A stretch of DNA of 64,000 nucleotides from Ceratodon purpureus (GCA_014871385.1 CM026423.1:7788967-7852966); one strand, 5' to 3'. Counted from the stretch's first letter, positions 35,313-48,293 are shown. The notes: a model not told the origin generated them from the sequence alone. Numbers and translations are program-made.

Positions 35313-35589
35313 ATAAATAAATACTAATTATTCTTTTACTAATATCCTCCAAAATCCCTAGGCTTGACTTCTCTATTTTCTATTTATTTATTTATTTATT
35401 TAATTTCTCTTCCTCCCCTAAATTCCAATTCCGTTTTTTATTTTTATTTTTATTTTACTTATTTCTGATTTTTCCTTAAAATCTAATTTCCATTTTTCCT
35501 TAAAATCTAATTTCCATTTTTCCTTTACTTCCTTTACTTCTTATTTTTCTCATTATCCCACTTTTAAATTTTAAATTTTTTGTTTTTCA

Positions 35590-36960
35590 AAAAACTTGAA
35601 GAACTCAAGCGGGCTGTATTAATGTAGCCGCCACAATGTACGGACGGACGCGCAATTCAAGATGAGCCATTGTTAGTGTAGCAAAATAATTAGTTTTAGA
35701 AATACGGGAATTGACGCGATGAGGGTCCTAGTTTTTAGAACTAGAGAAGTCGTGGTTCAAGAAACGAGGGATTTAGTAATTAGGGATAGTGGCCAAATGA
35801 AATTACCAATTACCAATTTAATTTTGGAATTTAAGATAAGTTAGGCGGAAAAATTAAATAAATAAATGCTAACCAATGGGGTATGGAGCGCATGCATGTA
35901 ATTTATGCAAAATTGAGCTTAGTCTTGCTCCAAAAGACACCTAATCACCTCTGAAGGAGATTATTGACCATGGCTTTTAACAAGCAACACCTGCGGTTGC
36001 GTAATATCGGGTATGTAAACAATTATGGATATGTCTCAGGCGTGTATTATTATGTTTAGGGACCGAGCGGCCTGCAGACAGCGCATGTGCAATGATGGCA
36101 GTTTAGGGCAGCTGGTTAGGAGTGAGGAGAGAGTCTCTTTAAGGAGATAGGGTTAGTTTTTTTTGTTATGGGGAGTTATCAGGAGTGAGAGTGTGAGTAA
36201 GAGTTAGGTCAGAGAGTTAGTTTTTGGAGTAGCAAGTGGCATGGTGCTTAGAACATGCTGTGTGTAGTAGGGAGGGAGTGCTAGAAGGATTTGTGTGTGT
36301 GAAGGCCGCTTTGCACAAACCGGAAGGTTAGCAGATTAGTTTAAGGCGGCTTTGTGAGTGGAGATGTGTCTGTTGTGGTGGTTGCAAGCAAGGCGAATGT
36401 TTCTTGTTGTTATTGTGGTGCATTCCATTGGTTGCTGGAGCTCGGCTGGTTAAGAGTGTGAGCAAATATGACCATATTCGTTATTTTGAGACAATTTCAA
36501 AACTTTGAGACTTTTTGCCTACAATTTCAGCAATTGTTTTTAGACAATTTGAACTTTTTTTGACTTTCTAATTATAGATTATCCTCGACTCGAGGATAAT
36601 CTTCCCATATATAGTCAAAAAGTTTTTGACAAATATAGAATCAATCAAGAAATCAATGAAATAGCTATAGTCAAGCATTAAATTGAGACTTTGAAAAGTC
36701 TCAATATAACGAATATGGTGTTAAATTTAGTTGTTGAAAGCAGTCAATTTGAGGCGCGGAGTTGTAACCATCGAGAATTATTGGGTTGAATAGGGAGATT
36801 CTCCCTCTTTATGTTCAATAATCCTTGATTGGTGAAGTTCTATTGCATCGATTATCTAGCTGAAGCAATTGACTCTCTCTATATCTCCTTTTAGAGGAGT
36901 TGATTTGATTCCTTAGGAATTGTAGTTAGGTTGTGGATTTATGTGTTGAAATTGTGCATT
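35590..36960 (+). other. GC-richer, transcript-like stretch, possibly an old solo LTR
   Basis: Composition rises to near genic level between AT-rich flanks, with a G/A-rich central part and a T-rich tail, yet no open frame of note. It could be a noncoding transcript or a fossil long terminal repeat. It is interrupted by the inverted-repeat element at 36471-36719. Family and edges are not resolved. Confidence 0.25.
36471..36719. mobile_element. MITE-like inverted-repeat element (249 bp)
   Basis: Ends ACCATATTCGTTATTTTGAG and the inverse of ACCATATTCGTTATATTGAG. At its centre is a near-palindrome, ATTATCCTCGACTCGAGGAT, so the unit is a foldback. It has no coding content. Confidence 0.7.
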
Positions 36961-37068
36961 TGTGCACACAAACAAATTAGTAAAAACTGATATAATTGTT
37001 CATTGAATCATATTTATGTCTTGTCTTGTTTTATGAATTGTTGCGTGAGTGTTATTTTTTTTTTCACT

Positions 37069-37249
37069 GTAAGCCAAGGCCAACTTTAGAGTTGTGCTTT
37101 TTGGTTTTACACTAACCTCAATGAATCATGTGGCTTAAAAGCAATACTCTTTATGATCTCTTCCGGCGGCATATAATGAATTGAATTGTTAAATTCATGA
37201 GCGTTGTAAAACCAAAAAGCACAACAATAAATAGTTAAATTTGGCTTAC
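37069..37249. mobile_element. MITE-like inverted-repeat element (181 bp)
   Basis: GTAAGCCAA at the left and TTGGCTTAC at the right, with an internal inverted pair GTTGTGCTTTTTGGTTTTAC. It is non-coding and contains ATTGAATTGTTAAATTCATG near its right half. Confidence 0.6.
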
Positions 37250-40080
37250 GGACCTACGATAAAAATTTAGATGCACAATATAAATTCATTCAATAATTTA
37301 CTTTTAAAATCTTCATAATATGAAGATTAAAAAATGCATACAATTCTACATATTTTTAAATGTAAAAATAAATTTTTAAATTAATAGTTAGTGCAACAAT
37401 GTTTTCGCACATCTAATCATGGAGATTTTATGTATTTTTTAATTTATTTAAAAAAATTTATAGTTTATTAATTTATTCATGTTATTTTTTTCACAGTCAC
37501 AGGAGTTTTTATATTAATTTAAATAAAACATGTAATTTTAATGTTCTAATACAAAGTAATTTATTTTAAATGTGTAAGACGTTTTTTTATGTGTATTGTT
37601 TTATGATGGATTGTAGAAATAAATTGCATTCGCGACGTACGTAGTGAATTTTTGGAAGCAATATTTAAATATTTTTAAACTAAATTAAATTAAATTGAAT
37701 GAATTAAATTAAGTTTAAATATTCAAATACTTGAATTGAATCAATTTATGTATTTTTTTAGAATTTTTTAGATCAATGAAATTTATTCTATTATTTTCAA
37801 CTTTGGAAGAGAAGTAAAAAATATGAAGCATGTCTAAAAGCAACTATGAAAATATTAGCTTTTATTTTTTCCATCTTTATTAGAAGGACTATCAATTAAA
37901 AAATTCAAACATGAAAAATACATATTCATTCCTACACAAGAAGAACTATTGTCTCCAAAGAAGACCAAGATAAATAAATGTATGTTTATTCCACCTTAAT
38001 TTTTAAGTTTCATAATGGCAAGTTACTCTAAATACACTTTTCCTACCATTCCATTTTCTTCCATGTATCTTGTTTTTCTCTCATACTTTGAATGTTTGTT
38101 ATTTGCAATTTTTCTTGTAATTTATTTCTTTCTTATATCATGCTGATCTGTCTAACTTATTTCTTCAGTTATATTTGATGTCTTTGTACAATGTTTGTAT
38201 GAAACAAAATGATCAAGTGATGCCAAATGTAGGCTTGAGCTTTTTTTTAATTTTTTAATTTTAATGATTTCATTTGTGCAAATTGGAAGAAACTAACATT
38301 TTAGACTCAAAAAAATAAAAATAAATAAATAAATAAAATAAAATAAAACTTAAAGTTTGGACCTTTCCTTTCATTAAGATTCTATGTAACCAAATTTTGA
38401 TGCAAATAAGAATATCCTTCACATAGAGGCTAGTCAATAAGAAATGAGCTTTGTCCTTGATGTTGTGTGGCTTCACTTCATAAAAATAAAAAATGATACG
38501 TCAACCAAACTATAAACAAAATTGAATATTTAAAAAAAGATAGAAATTCAAGAATCAATGAATGATTTGAATAATAGTGAAAAAATGCTTATTTTATTTT
38601 TAGTCCCGTAGTTTTCTTCATTTTAGAAGGTGTTTTAATTGATTCATTCTATGAGTTCATTTTTTAAAAAACACTTTTGAAATTGAGATTCTAAATACGG
38701 ATAATTATTAAATCACCCAAATGTCACAAAATTCATACATACATGATGTTGTCTTCATGTAGAGTGTATTGTAGTTTTTGGATTGCAAAAATTACCACAA
38801 TATTCAAAATTCTATTGGTTTTCATTCTATCTATCATCCCAAAAATGGACATGATGACAATAAAGAATTAAAAATTAAATTAGAAGTATACACTTCAACG
38901 TTATTTATAGAATTGCAACTTTCATATCACTAAAGTGTGCCTACTAGTAGAATGAGGTGTAAAACTCAAATTCTATGCATGCTTAAACTTTGTCCCTCAC
39001 ATTTACATTATTTGAATTGTATATACACTAAGTTATTTTCAAAACCATATGCATAATAACTCATATGCAAGGCCATTGATAATAACTCATTATGTATATA
39101 ATTTTGCAAATTAGAAGTCAAATGTGGTCTCATTGAAAAGTATATTACTATGTAGTTATTTTGATATCAAAGCCAAAACTCAAGGTTGCATGTTGTGCAT
39201 ACAATCTTCTATACATTATTATAAAAACTGAAGATTTTTCTTCCCAAATACTTATAGCATGAAGAACACTTTGATTCAAATAATGAATTGAGGGTCTTTG
39301 AAATTCTAACATAGTGGGTGGCAAGACAAAGCGGTTAAACACTATTAAAATGTAATGTTTATTGAGACATTTAAAAAAAGATTTTGAAGACATTAAAGTT
39401 TCTTAAACATGATTAAGACACTTTTTTAAAAGTACTAATTTGTCTTAAACAAATGTCTTAATCAGCTCTATGTTCTCTCAAGTGGTATTACACTCCTTTT
39501 AACAAAAAAAAGATACAAGAAACTTATGATTATAAAAATATATTTATAAAGGTTCAAATGCACAAGTTTTAGAATGATGTGCTCAATGCCACAATCCATA
39601 AAGCACAAATACTTATTTTTATTAGAATGAACAAATTTTCATATTCAAAAACAAGTCAAAGTTATAATAATGACTTTCATGTTTTAACATTTAAAAATTA
39701 AATTTAATATAAATGATTCCATAGTTTTTGGAGCTTATACGAATAAATTATGAATTATCAAAGTACAAAATAGGAGTAGCAAAAATGTGAATTCTATTGA
39801 TCCAACTGTTAGAAATGAAGACAAAAGGTTGTAAAAAAGATAGATTTAGGTACTATGACATCCATTAGAAGGTGCTATAGTGTGTGATACAACTCTTTGT
39901 AATATAACAAAACTCTTTAAGGTAGAGGAACCAATAATAGAGAAGGACCAATTTATAACAAGTTTTACATAAGTAGAAGTTGAGTATGATGGGACTAATA
40001 ACTAGAAACAAGTTAATTAATAATGGTGTCAAATTAGATGAATGTTTTGCAAGCGTAACTCTACCTGGGTTTATCTAATA
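37250..40080. other. AT-rich gene desert
   Basis: No coding signal, RNA gene or clear repeat boundary seen on either strand. Confidence 0.55.
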
Positions 40081-40082
40081 CG

Positions 40083-40313
40083 ATGATCAAGAACACCTTC
40101 CGCAGCATGAGGTGGGTTCTTTTGGGGGAAGGGAGGGGGTTTAGGATTTTTGCCAGAAATTCCTTTTATGTGGGAAAGTTCGTAGGAAGTTACTTTGGAA
40201 GAGCCCCTCTTGGACGAGTGAACGACCTAGGAGAGGCCCTTTGGCTCAGGCGAGGTGCGCCCTTGCCTTTCGCCTCCAAATCCCTCGCTGACCGTAAGCT
40301 CCGATCGGGATAA
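40083..40313 (+). other. Isolated GC-rich open frame (76 codons), unidentified
   Basis: A GC island in AT-rich DNA encodes MIKNTFRSMRWVLLGEGRGF and on to FASKSLADRKLRSG. No domain is recognised and no splice partners were found. It may be a fragment of a larger repeat rather than a gene. Confidence 0.2.
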
Positions 40314-40934
40314 GCTCTCTCTTTACATAATTTAGTAGTGTGGTCTACTTTCATCTATTTCTAATTCAATACTACTTGTTTTTTTAGAGCATCCTACTTT
40401 CAGATATGTATTTAGAGTTTAGAGGTTTAAAGGTTTACAAAAAATTCAATTCAATTCCTAAAAAATTGGACTTTTCTTGTTCATACTATAGATGATTGCT
40501 CAACTTTTGACTGTTTTTTTTTTTTTTTCATTTATTGTGCCATTCAACCAACACAAGGTCTCTAATTTTGTCAATCATTGATCCCTCTACCTTACATTCT
40601 ATCATAACTCTACTCACATAGAAAAATTACAAAGTGAATTACCATGTCAACTCCTCTAAGCAAACAAATTTTTCTCACCACTCCATGTAGCGCAATTGCC
40701 AAAGCCAACCATGACACCCCTTATCTTAGATTAAATAGTAAAAAACCATTTTAGACAATCCACCACATTGGGTAAGTCTTATCTTATAAAATCACAAGAA
40801 GCAAAAGCGACGCTTCGGATTGACTGAAAATCAGAAAAAAATACCACTTATATTTGACGCCTGCGACTGACAAGCACCACTTTTATTTCTTTGATGTGAC
40901 GCCTCCAACTGATGGATCACCTCTATCAACAGCC

Positions 40935-41150
40935 AAAAGCGACACATTTACTACGAGTGAATTGAGAAGATGCTGGTTATGCATTCCTAGAAACAAAGGA
41001 CTCAGCCTTCCAAGACCTTTAACATCAGTAAGAAGCGACACATTTGTTACTAGTGAATTGAGAAGATACTCTAACAGCAGTCAAAAGCGACACATTTGCC
41101 ACTAGTGAATTGAGAAGATACTGGTTAGGCATTCCAAGAAACAAGAGTCC
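40935..41150. repeat. Three-copy degenerate repeat (AGCGACACATTT...AGTGAATTGAGAAGAT)
   Basis: The unit AGCGACACATTTNNTACNAG plus TGAATTGAGAAGATRCT occurs at about 40938, 41034 and 41085. Copies 1 and 3 continue into GGTTAKGCATTCCWAGAAAC. Spacing is irregular (96 and 51 bp). Confidence 0.8.
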
Positions 41151-41180
41151 TTACCCTGCCAAGACCTCACCTCACCCAGG

Positions 41181-41498
41181 GTCCTGCGGCGTGGACAAGA
41201 CATCCCCTAGGCTAGAACTTACCTAGTGCTACGAGCATTTTTAGAAGCCACTCCCATTGGTTGGCTTTTTTCTTCCAAAACCTTGAAATTTTCAATTTGG
41301 ACCCCCCCAAGGCCATTTTTGGTAATTTTGAATTCAAAACTCGGGCCTGCGGCTCCAAATTACTCTAGAGGGACACCCTTAGGAATTTTAAAATAAAAAA
41401 CCAAAAACTAAGGGCTCATCAGCCCTGCCCCTCCGAAAAACGCTCGTAGCACTCGGTAAGTCCCAGCCTGGGGATGTCCTGTCCAAGTGCGGTCCTGC
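41181..41498. mobile_element. MITE-like element with long (about 60 bp) inverted ends, 0.32 kb
   Basis: Left GTGGACAAGACATCCCCTAG...GTGCTACGAGCATTTTT pairs with the inverse of right TTGGACAGGACATCCCCAGG...GTGCTACGAGCGTTTTT, at about 80% or better over 60 bp. The interior is non-coding. Confidence 0.7.
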
Positions 41499-41499
41499 T

Positions 41500-43361
41500 C
41501 CTCCTCAGCAGCCAGGAGTGGACAGTGGACACAGCAGTAGAAAACTAGAATAATAAAAGTGAATGCCCAGAAGCAGAGGGAGAGCTAGGGAGGGAGGGAG
41601 AGAGAGGAGAGGAATCCTTGGCCAGGTGAGGTGGGGATGGGCAAGTGATGGTGCAAGGGCAGCCTCAAGTCCCAGCCTCAGAGCCCCCACCACCCCAGTT
41701 GGGCCAACAAAACCAGATAAGCCCCCCACACCAACACACCCCCTCCCCCTCCTCCTCTCCGAATCTGGATCCTTCTCCGCTTTTCCCCTCCCCACACACT
41801 CACATACTCCCACATACTCCCCCATCATAACTTTCACCCACCTTCAAGCTCCCCCCTTGTCGTCTCGTCTTCAAAACAGCTTCCAAACCTCCACACATAC
41901 ACACAGTTCCACTCGATTCCCCCACCTGGGTGCACGTGCAGAGCCAGAGATTCATCTCTGGAACTTAGAGGTTTCATATTGGGAGGTAAAGGTGTCGTCT
42001 TGGGAGGTAAAGGTGTGGTTTTTGGGAGGTGAAGGTGTGGTTTTGAGGTGGGATCTTAGATTGCAGCGGAGTTTGGAGGGTGTGTTTTTTTTGTGATAGT
42101 TTTGTTAATTTTGAGGATTTTTTTTTCGTTTGGGGAGTTTTTAGGATTGGGAGTGGAGTGTTGTTTTTTGGGAGAGAGGGAGGTTGTTTGGGACTTTTTT
42201 TGGTTTTTGGTTTTTGGGAGGGGGAGGGAGTGGGAGGAGTGGGTTGGGGGGATTGGATGGTGAGAGGGGAGGTGGTGGCGATCAGGAGGGAGGGGGGTGC
42301 GGTGTCAGATGATTCAGGGATGGGAGGGCGGTGAAGTGAGTGGAGGGGGGCGGTTTGCAGTGGGCATGGCAGCAGAGGTGCTGTGCTCCACCAGCTTTAT
42401 GAATGTGGAAGCGGAGTGAGAACATTGTTCATCGGCTTTTTTCCCGACAAATCAGCCGTGGCTCTCCCAATACGCATGTACTGGTTTCCTCACCTTCCTC
42501 TTTCCAGGTTTTGGTATGCTTCTAATTGTGCAATCTAATGGTTGCCGAAACAAGTGAAGCTAAGAAGTTGAGATTTTGACAGGGGAAAGATTCGTGTAAT
42601 TGTGGTGATTAGGGATCTGCTACTGGCCTTAGGTATTTCGTATTCGGGTTTTAGTAGCTCACTTCAAGGTTTTTGGGCCCTTTGTTATCTTTTGGATATC
42701 ATCTCATTTGGAAGGATTTGTTAAGGTATGACCGAGTGGAGTCTTTACGAGTAGTAATTTACCGTGTTGGATGTCGAAGACTCTCATCATTAACCTGGAA
42801 TTGCCATTTCACGTGTATTGGGTCCTCAGCTCCCCTTTTCATTTTTCCATGCATCTTTGCTGGTGTTTCTACGAGTTAATATGCTAGGTTTAAAGAGTAC
42901 TCAAGTGATTCTCTGAGCAAAGGGAATACTGTGTAATCATGAGTGTGTCAGCATGTGTTGATGGCGTCAGGTGTTCTGCTTTGGGGATTACTCAAACGAG
43001 ACCAGTTTTTTGGAGTTTGTTCTCAGGCTTTTGAGCCAGACTTTTACCTTTCGGTCAATGCCTCATTCGGAATGATTTCATGTAGTAATTCATATCATGT
43101 GACGGATGTGAATGATGTGAAAGAAGTGTCTAATTAAATTCAGAAGGTGTATCTGAGCATAGTGCTGTAGAGTTGTGGCTGATTAGATCGGTGTATGAGA
43201 ACAGGTCATGAAGTCTAGGATTGTATCTGCACGAATAAAGAAACGAGTCTAGAGAGTTTCGACAGGTGCTTGATATGTCATTTTACCAAAGCAATAGTCG
43301 GGTATCTGAATTCACAATTCCAATGCTGGTCTGTTGATGATTCGTTTTTCTTTTGTTGCAG
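41500..43361 (+). promoter_or_regulatory. DET1 upstream region and probable 5' leader
   Basis: Begins with purine- and pyrimidine-rich tracts and several GGGAGGTAAAGGTG-like units (41980-42035). The short N-terminal DET1 exon, which in Arabidopsis holds the N-x-T-A-R-V-F-E-R-Q segment, should lie here and end in phase 0, but I could not identify it. Confidence 0.5.
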
Positions 43362-46300
43362 TTACATAGAGCACGAGGCTTCTATGAGAATGTAGTGCCG
43401 AGCCACACGGTGTATGAAGTGGACTGCCCCGACCAGTGGTGGCGCCGCTTCACGAACGATGGACAGTACCTGGTGTGTTTTAGTCGAAGTTCCCAGGATT
43501 TGCTCATATACCGGCCCTTGTGGCTCTCGTACCACTCCAAGTCCGAGCTCAATGAAGAGCTTCCTGCCAGTGCGAACAAGTTCGAGAGCCACTTCAGCCT
43601 TTTGCACCGGATCCCCCTTGCGACGGGGGTCAACGAAGTCATATGCAAGGACTTTTTCCTCTCTACGGAGAACAACTTGTATGGCATCTTCGCAACTTCA
43701 ACTGCCCCGGATGCCAACGCCCCTGCTGCCGCCGGCGCCGTTGCAGGAGTCCCTTGCATCGAGAAGATAACATTTATCATCGTCCGGCTGGCTGATGGGG
43801 TGATCACGGCGAGATCAGTCTTCCAGGATGACTATATTCACCTTGCTCACAATGCCGGTGTCTTTCTCCACGATGACCTCTTGGCCATCTTGTCTGTGCG
43901 GTTTCAGCGGATCCACATTCTCCAGATCCGAGACGGGGGCCTTTTTCTTGACGTTCGAACCATCGGGGAATTCTGCCGGGAGGATGACGAGCTCCTGCTC
44001 AATTCCCAGGCTCAGGTCATTAGTTTCTCCTTTCTTCACAGCATCATGCGTTGAGAAAGAACCCTTACAGTGACTTTCTTAGCTTTGTCCTTCTGCTTTT
44101 ATAAAAATAATCTAGAAAGTGTTTTTTTGTGGTTGTTGATGTTGCTGCTCACACTGAAAATGCAAATGCTGGCTTGGGTGGCAAATCACAGGAAGAGTCT
44201 CAATACCAGGAGCAGGCCATGCAACGGAAAGCAAGGGGTATGGTAAATTCGGATACCGCAACACCAGCTGGACAGCCTCCCCATCCTCAGACCATGAAAT
44301 TCTGGGGGAGTAAGCCGTGGAGAGCTCTAATGAGTGAAAGGAGGCATCAACCTTCGTCTCACGAACCCAGAGCTGCCATGGTTGGCACCTCTCAACCCAC
44401 TCTCTCTGCCCCCAGCCAGCCCGGCGTCGAGCTTGACTCTCTCTACGAGGGCTACTTCCGAGGTCTCTTACCGAACGGCAGCTCCAGACAACACACAGGC
44501 CCTCACGGTTCTAGCCTTGAGAATGTGCACGTCTGGCGGTTTGAGGAAGGTGGGAACATCTCCAACAACGTTGCAGGGCGCCACTTGCTGCTGGGTGGGG
44601 AGTACAGCAACTACGAGGAAGCGTTTGCCTCTCACCCTGGTGTGAGAATAGACTTAAATGGCAATCCATCCGGTTTTGAAGCTCTGGGTGGCCGTGGAGA
44701 GTATCCAGCGTACGAGAGTGTCTCTAGAAACGGATCAAGCTCCCACAGCCATAGCACTAGTAGTAGTGACACGAGGGATGCTTTGGGGTTATCTATTGCA
44801 ACTGTGCAGCCTTATGCAGAACATCGTCACGGCTCTTCTTCACAGGGTCATCGGACACGCCCTGTGCCCACCATGTTCAGTGGTGGTTCCCAGAGCCGAC
44901 GTGCAGAGTCCTCTCTATCCCAGGACGAGGCTAATCTGCCTGGCTCTGGTCCTGGTCCTGGCATTTTGTTCCCGAGACCAGCTGCTGGAGAGGATGTAGA
45001 CTCCGGTGTTACAGGAGGTCCTGGCAGGGGAGGGGACAGCCATGTCGATGGGACGGATGGTAGGCCGGTCCAGGACGAGCCACAGCCGAGTGGCCAGATC
45101 CTTGGTGGGCTGAAGCACCGGTTGCTGTCTTTCATCTTGCAGTGCATTCAGAACGACGATACCTCACCTGCCATTGTACGTAACTCTTCTCAATGTAGAT
45201 GGCGGTTGTTGATGATGTGGTCGGTTATTCTTTTTTTACAATAGAAATATTTTCCGACGAAGACATGAGATTTTATGATTTATGATTTATGATTTATGAT
45301 TTGCTGAGTTGGATGTGGTTTGTCTGGAAGCAGAAGGCTCAGCGTTTGAAGCGGTTTTACTATCATTTCCAGCAGTACATGGATTTGGTTATGTGGAAGG
45401 TGTGAATGACTCACGTGATCTCACATTAGAAATATAGTTTAATTTTGAGAACATCTACAGTATTCGTGTGTTATTTAGATTTTCTTGTTGAAGTTAGGAT
45501 TGTATGAAGGGTTTTAAGTTTTGAGGCTGATCTGTACCCATACTTGGCAGGTTCAATTTCTGGATCGTTGTCATCTACTAATCAAGTTTGGGAGCACTGA
45601 TGGTTTGGTGAGTACTCCTGAGTTTGATCTTTTCTATGGCCCCGGTACTTGTAATGGCGTAAACAAACCGTATATTACTGAGAAGAGTGTCAAAGTTTAT
45701 ATTGTTTACTTAAGGGATCGGACAATTTGTGCTGCTGCAGGTACCGCGGAACTCAGAGGCTTCGAATCAAATAACATTTCTGGCAGTATACAATATGGAA
45801 ACTACGGACATGCTCGGCTTTTACCAGGTACAGCTGAGGTCTCTTCTGCAAAAGGGGGTAATCATTTATGCTCTTTTTAACATGGCTTGCTAATCAACCA
45901 GCTCTACTGTTTTAGTGGTCTAGCTGGCGTACTTATGCATTTCTTTTCTGATAAGACGCTTCTGTGATTCTTTGGAACAGAACTCCTCAGAAGAGCTGCT
46001 CCAGTGTGTAGAGCGATACTGCGACCACTTCAGAATGGCCCCTCAATACCCCTTGTACATGAATTTTATTTCCAGCTATTCAAACAACTCCTTTGCCCGA
46101 GAGTTTCTGCAGAAGCAGAAGGCAGCTAGCTTGAACAGCAAAATCGGCACCTACTCGCAGGTATACCTCATATCAACAATTGAACATATTCTTTCGGATT
46201 CACCAAATTCTGAATCTTAGTGTAAAATCATATGTTTTTTTTTGCAAGCAGCGTTCTCTAACGGGACTGACATAATTCCCAACCTCTTGCAGGTGGTGAA

Positions 46301-46974
46301 AAGGACTTTGGCATCTCTTCCCCACAATTCCCAGTCCCAAAATCCATCACCATATTTCGACCAGTACCTCTTCCATTACGACGAAAAGGTTCGAATTCTT
46401 AATACGTGTGCTGTTTTATTCAAGTATTCGAGGAATTTTTGTTCCTGCGACATGATGAAAATGACCCATTTTACGGTTGATCCATGCATAGACTTTTTGA
46501 TTCCAAGTGGTAATTTCGACTATGAAGTTTCAGAACCTTGACATCCAGGAGCTGAGTTGTGTGCTGTTGTGTTTCAGTTGATATCGGCTACTGATCGACA
46601 TAAGCCTTGTATGGAGCATCCTATAAAATTCATATCCAGAAGGCGCCCGAACACACTCAAGTTCAAAATCAATCCTGGTATGTTACAATCTCCTCTCACC
46701 CCCTTCGACATGTCATAAGATATCTGCATGATGGAACGAGCTGCAAATCATTGTAAAGTAGAATCGTTGCAAAAGTACAATTGGCATAATTTATCCAATG
46801 CTGGGTTGTAATGCGGAACTATGTGGTTTGTTGGCAGGTACCGAGCTTGGTTCGAACGATAGCCATATCAAACGTGTAGCGTCCTTCTTCTTCCACCCAA
46901 TATACCCATTTGCCATCTCTGTGCAGCAGTCATTCATGCAAACCACCATTGTAAACTTCCACTTTAGAAAATGA
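43362..46974 (+). CDS. DET1: DET1 (de-etiolated 1), 9 exons found, first coding exon missing
   Basis: DET1 is a nuclear repressor of photomorphogenesis that works with COP10 and DDB1 on CUL4 ligases. Exons: 43362-44015, 44192-45175, 45334-45399, 45551-45607, 45741-45827, 45981-46160, 46293-46388, 46578-46677 and 46838-46974, all GT-AG and in phase (786 residues as seen). Landmarks: RARGFYENVVPSHTVYEVDC, RFTNDGQYLVCFSRSSQDLL, VPCIEKITFIIVRLADGV, GVFLHDDLLAILSVRFQRIH, REDDELLLNSQAQ, GLKHRLLSFI, HLLIKFGSTDG, FLAVYNMETTDMLGFYQ, NPSPYFDQYLFHYDEK, PIKFISRR and the C-terminal VNFHFRK. Exon 2 of those listed codes a 328-residue low-complexity insert where Arabidopsis has roughly 50. The acceptor at 44192 is chosen by phase and the CACAG site; its polypyrimidine tract is weak. 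Confidence 0.93.
45272..45302. repeat. (TTTATGA)4 microsatellite in a DET1 intron
   Basis: Four tandem 7-bp units between the exons ending at 45175 and starting at 45334. Confidence 0.9.
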
Positions 46975-48293
46975 TATATTTCAATGACATTCTTGAGCTG
47001 CAAATGTTTGAAGCAAAGGTTCAGCTTGGAAGTGTGTTTGTGACTTGAAATCCGTGTCGGTCCACTAAAGTCCTACACTCGTGCGTCGCTCCTGAGTACT
47101 GCAAAAACTTACATCCTCATCATTCACTACAAGTCTACCGTATCTAGATTACAACTACGATTTATAACACAAGCCAAAGACCCTAAAAGTGATTTCCTGT
47201 GAATTAACATCCTTGCCTAAGCACATGTACGTCTGGAATTCTATGGCTTGATATTCTAACAGAAGTGAGTACTGATCAGCTGCTCTGGAATCCTCCAGCT
47301 CTGAAGATGAAGGTCTATCGTCTGTAAAAATGACATGAGCCAATACAAAGTGCTCATACTGTATTTCATTGCCGAGTCAAAGACAGGAGCAAGAAGACTT
47401 CAGGTGTCGGCATATTCACTAGGAGGCATCTTGCAGTCTGGCACTTTTCGATTGTAAAAACTATGCTACACTCTTCGAGATATTGTTAAGATATTCATGT
47501 GGCGCTCATGTTGATAAACTGGGAGAGAAAGAACTTCCTTTCAGAGGCGCCGGCTTGAATTAGTGATGTAACTAATGAAGTCTGATGAATGATGAATCTT
47601 CTAACTACAAGTTGCAGTGTGCAAGCAGAAGACAACTCCTTCTCAAAAAGATGCGGATTGGAGTTAGATAACTCCAAATTGGCAGCATGTGCAGTTGAGT
47701 TAAACAACTCCATATTTAGTGCATTGAAATTAAACCATTCCAAATTTAGAACATGTAAACACAAAAGTTAAACAATTCAACATGTATAGATCACAATCAA
47801 AATTAAAAATCAGGTACTTAAAGTTCCAATAAAGAACTAAATCTAATTTTAAACTAGAAAGTAAAAGACTAAAGTAAAGAGAGATTCTAACTTCTTTAGC
47901 GAAGAAGTTAAAATATAAGACTTTGAGATGAGAAGGTAAAGCCTCTCTTTAGACCCAATTCTACAATCATCTTGTGAGTTTTGCGATGGTGGTCACAAGT
48001 GAGGAGCTGCATGGAGGTGAAAGCTCTAATCTGAAACAACAAGCAACGATTTCTCGCAAAGGTTAAATTACCACATTCCTAAAGCCATCCTTCTCACTTC
48101 TGATGCTAGAAGAAGTCTTGAATATACGTCTCAAGGTCTTCTGGAACTCACAACTAGAATAAGTTGATCATGTATTGCACCTCTGCATGGATGCACCGAG
48201 GCATGCTAAAACACGTTGATCATACTTTTACGTTTCCTCATGTTGGTTGTGTAAATTGCAGATTCTGAGAGGAAGATCAGGCGCACAAAGACC
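46975..48293. other. DET1 3' region and spacer to the F-box gene
   Basis: Contains a degenerate 33-36 bp tandem repeat (47655-47790, listed separately). No gene is supported in between; small frames lack coding character. Confidence 0.5.
47655..47790. repeat. Degenerate tandem repeat GAGTTARAYAACTCCA..., about 4 copies
   Basis: GAGTTAGATAACTCCAAATT at 47661, GAGTTAAACAACTCCATATT at 47697, ATTAAACCATTCCAAATTTA at 47728 and a partial GTTAAACAATTCAACATG at 47767. The core GAGTTA..TAACTC is itself palindromic. Confidence 0.7.

Noticed and set aside
42080-42334. Possible first DET1 exon (VVAIRREGGAVSDD region)
   Set aside because: Only vaguely like the DET1 N-terminus, and its only donor gives the wrong phase for the exon at 43362.
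42369-42416. ATG at 42369 as DET1 start (MAAEVLCSTSFMNVEAE)
   Set aside because: Donor at GGA|GTGAGA leaves phase 2, which does not fit the phase-0 exon at 43362; no family resemblance.
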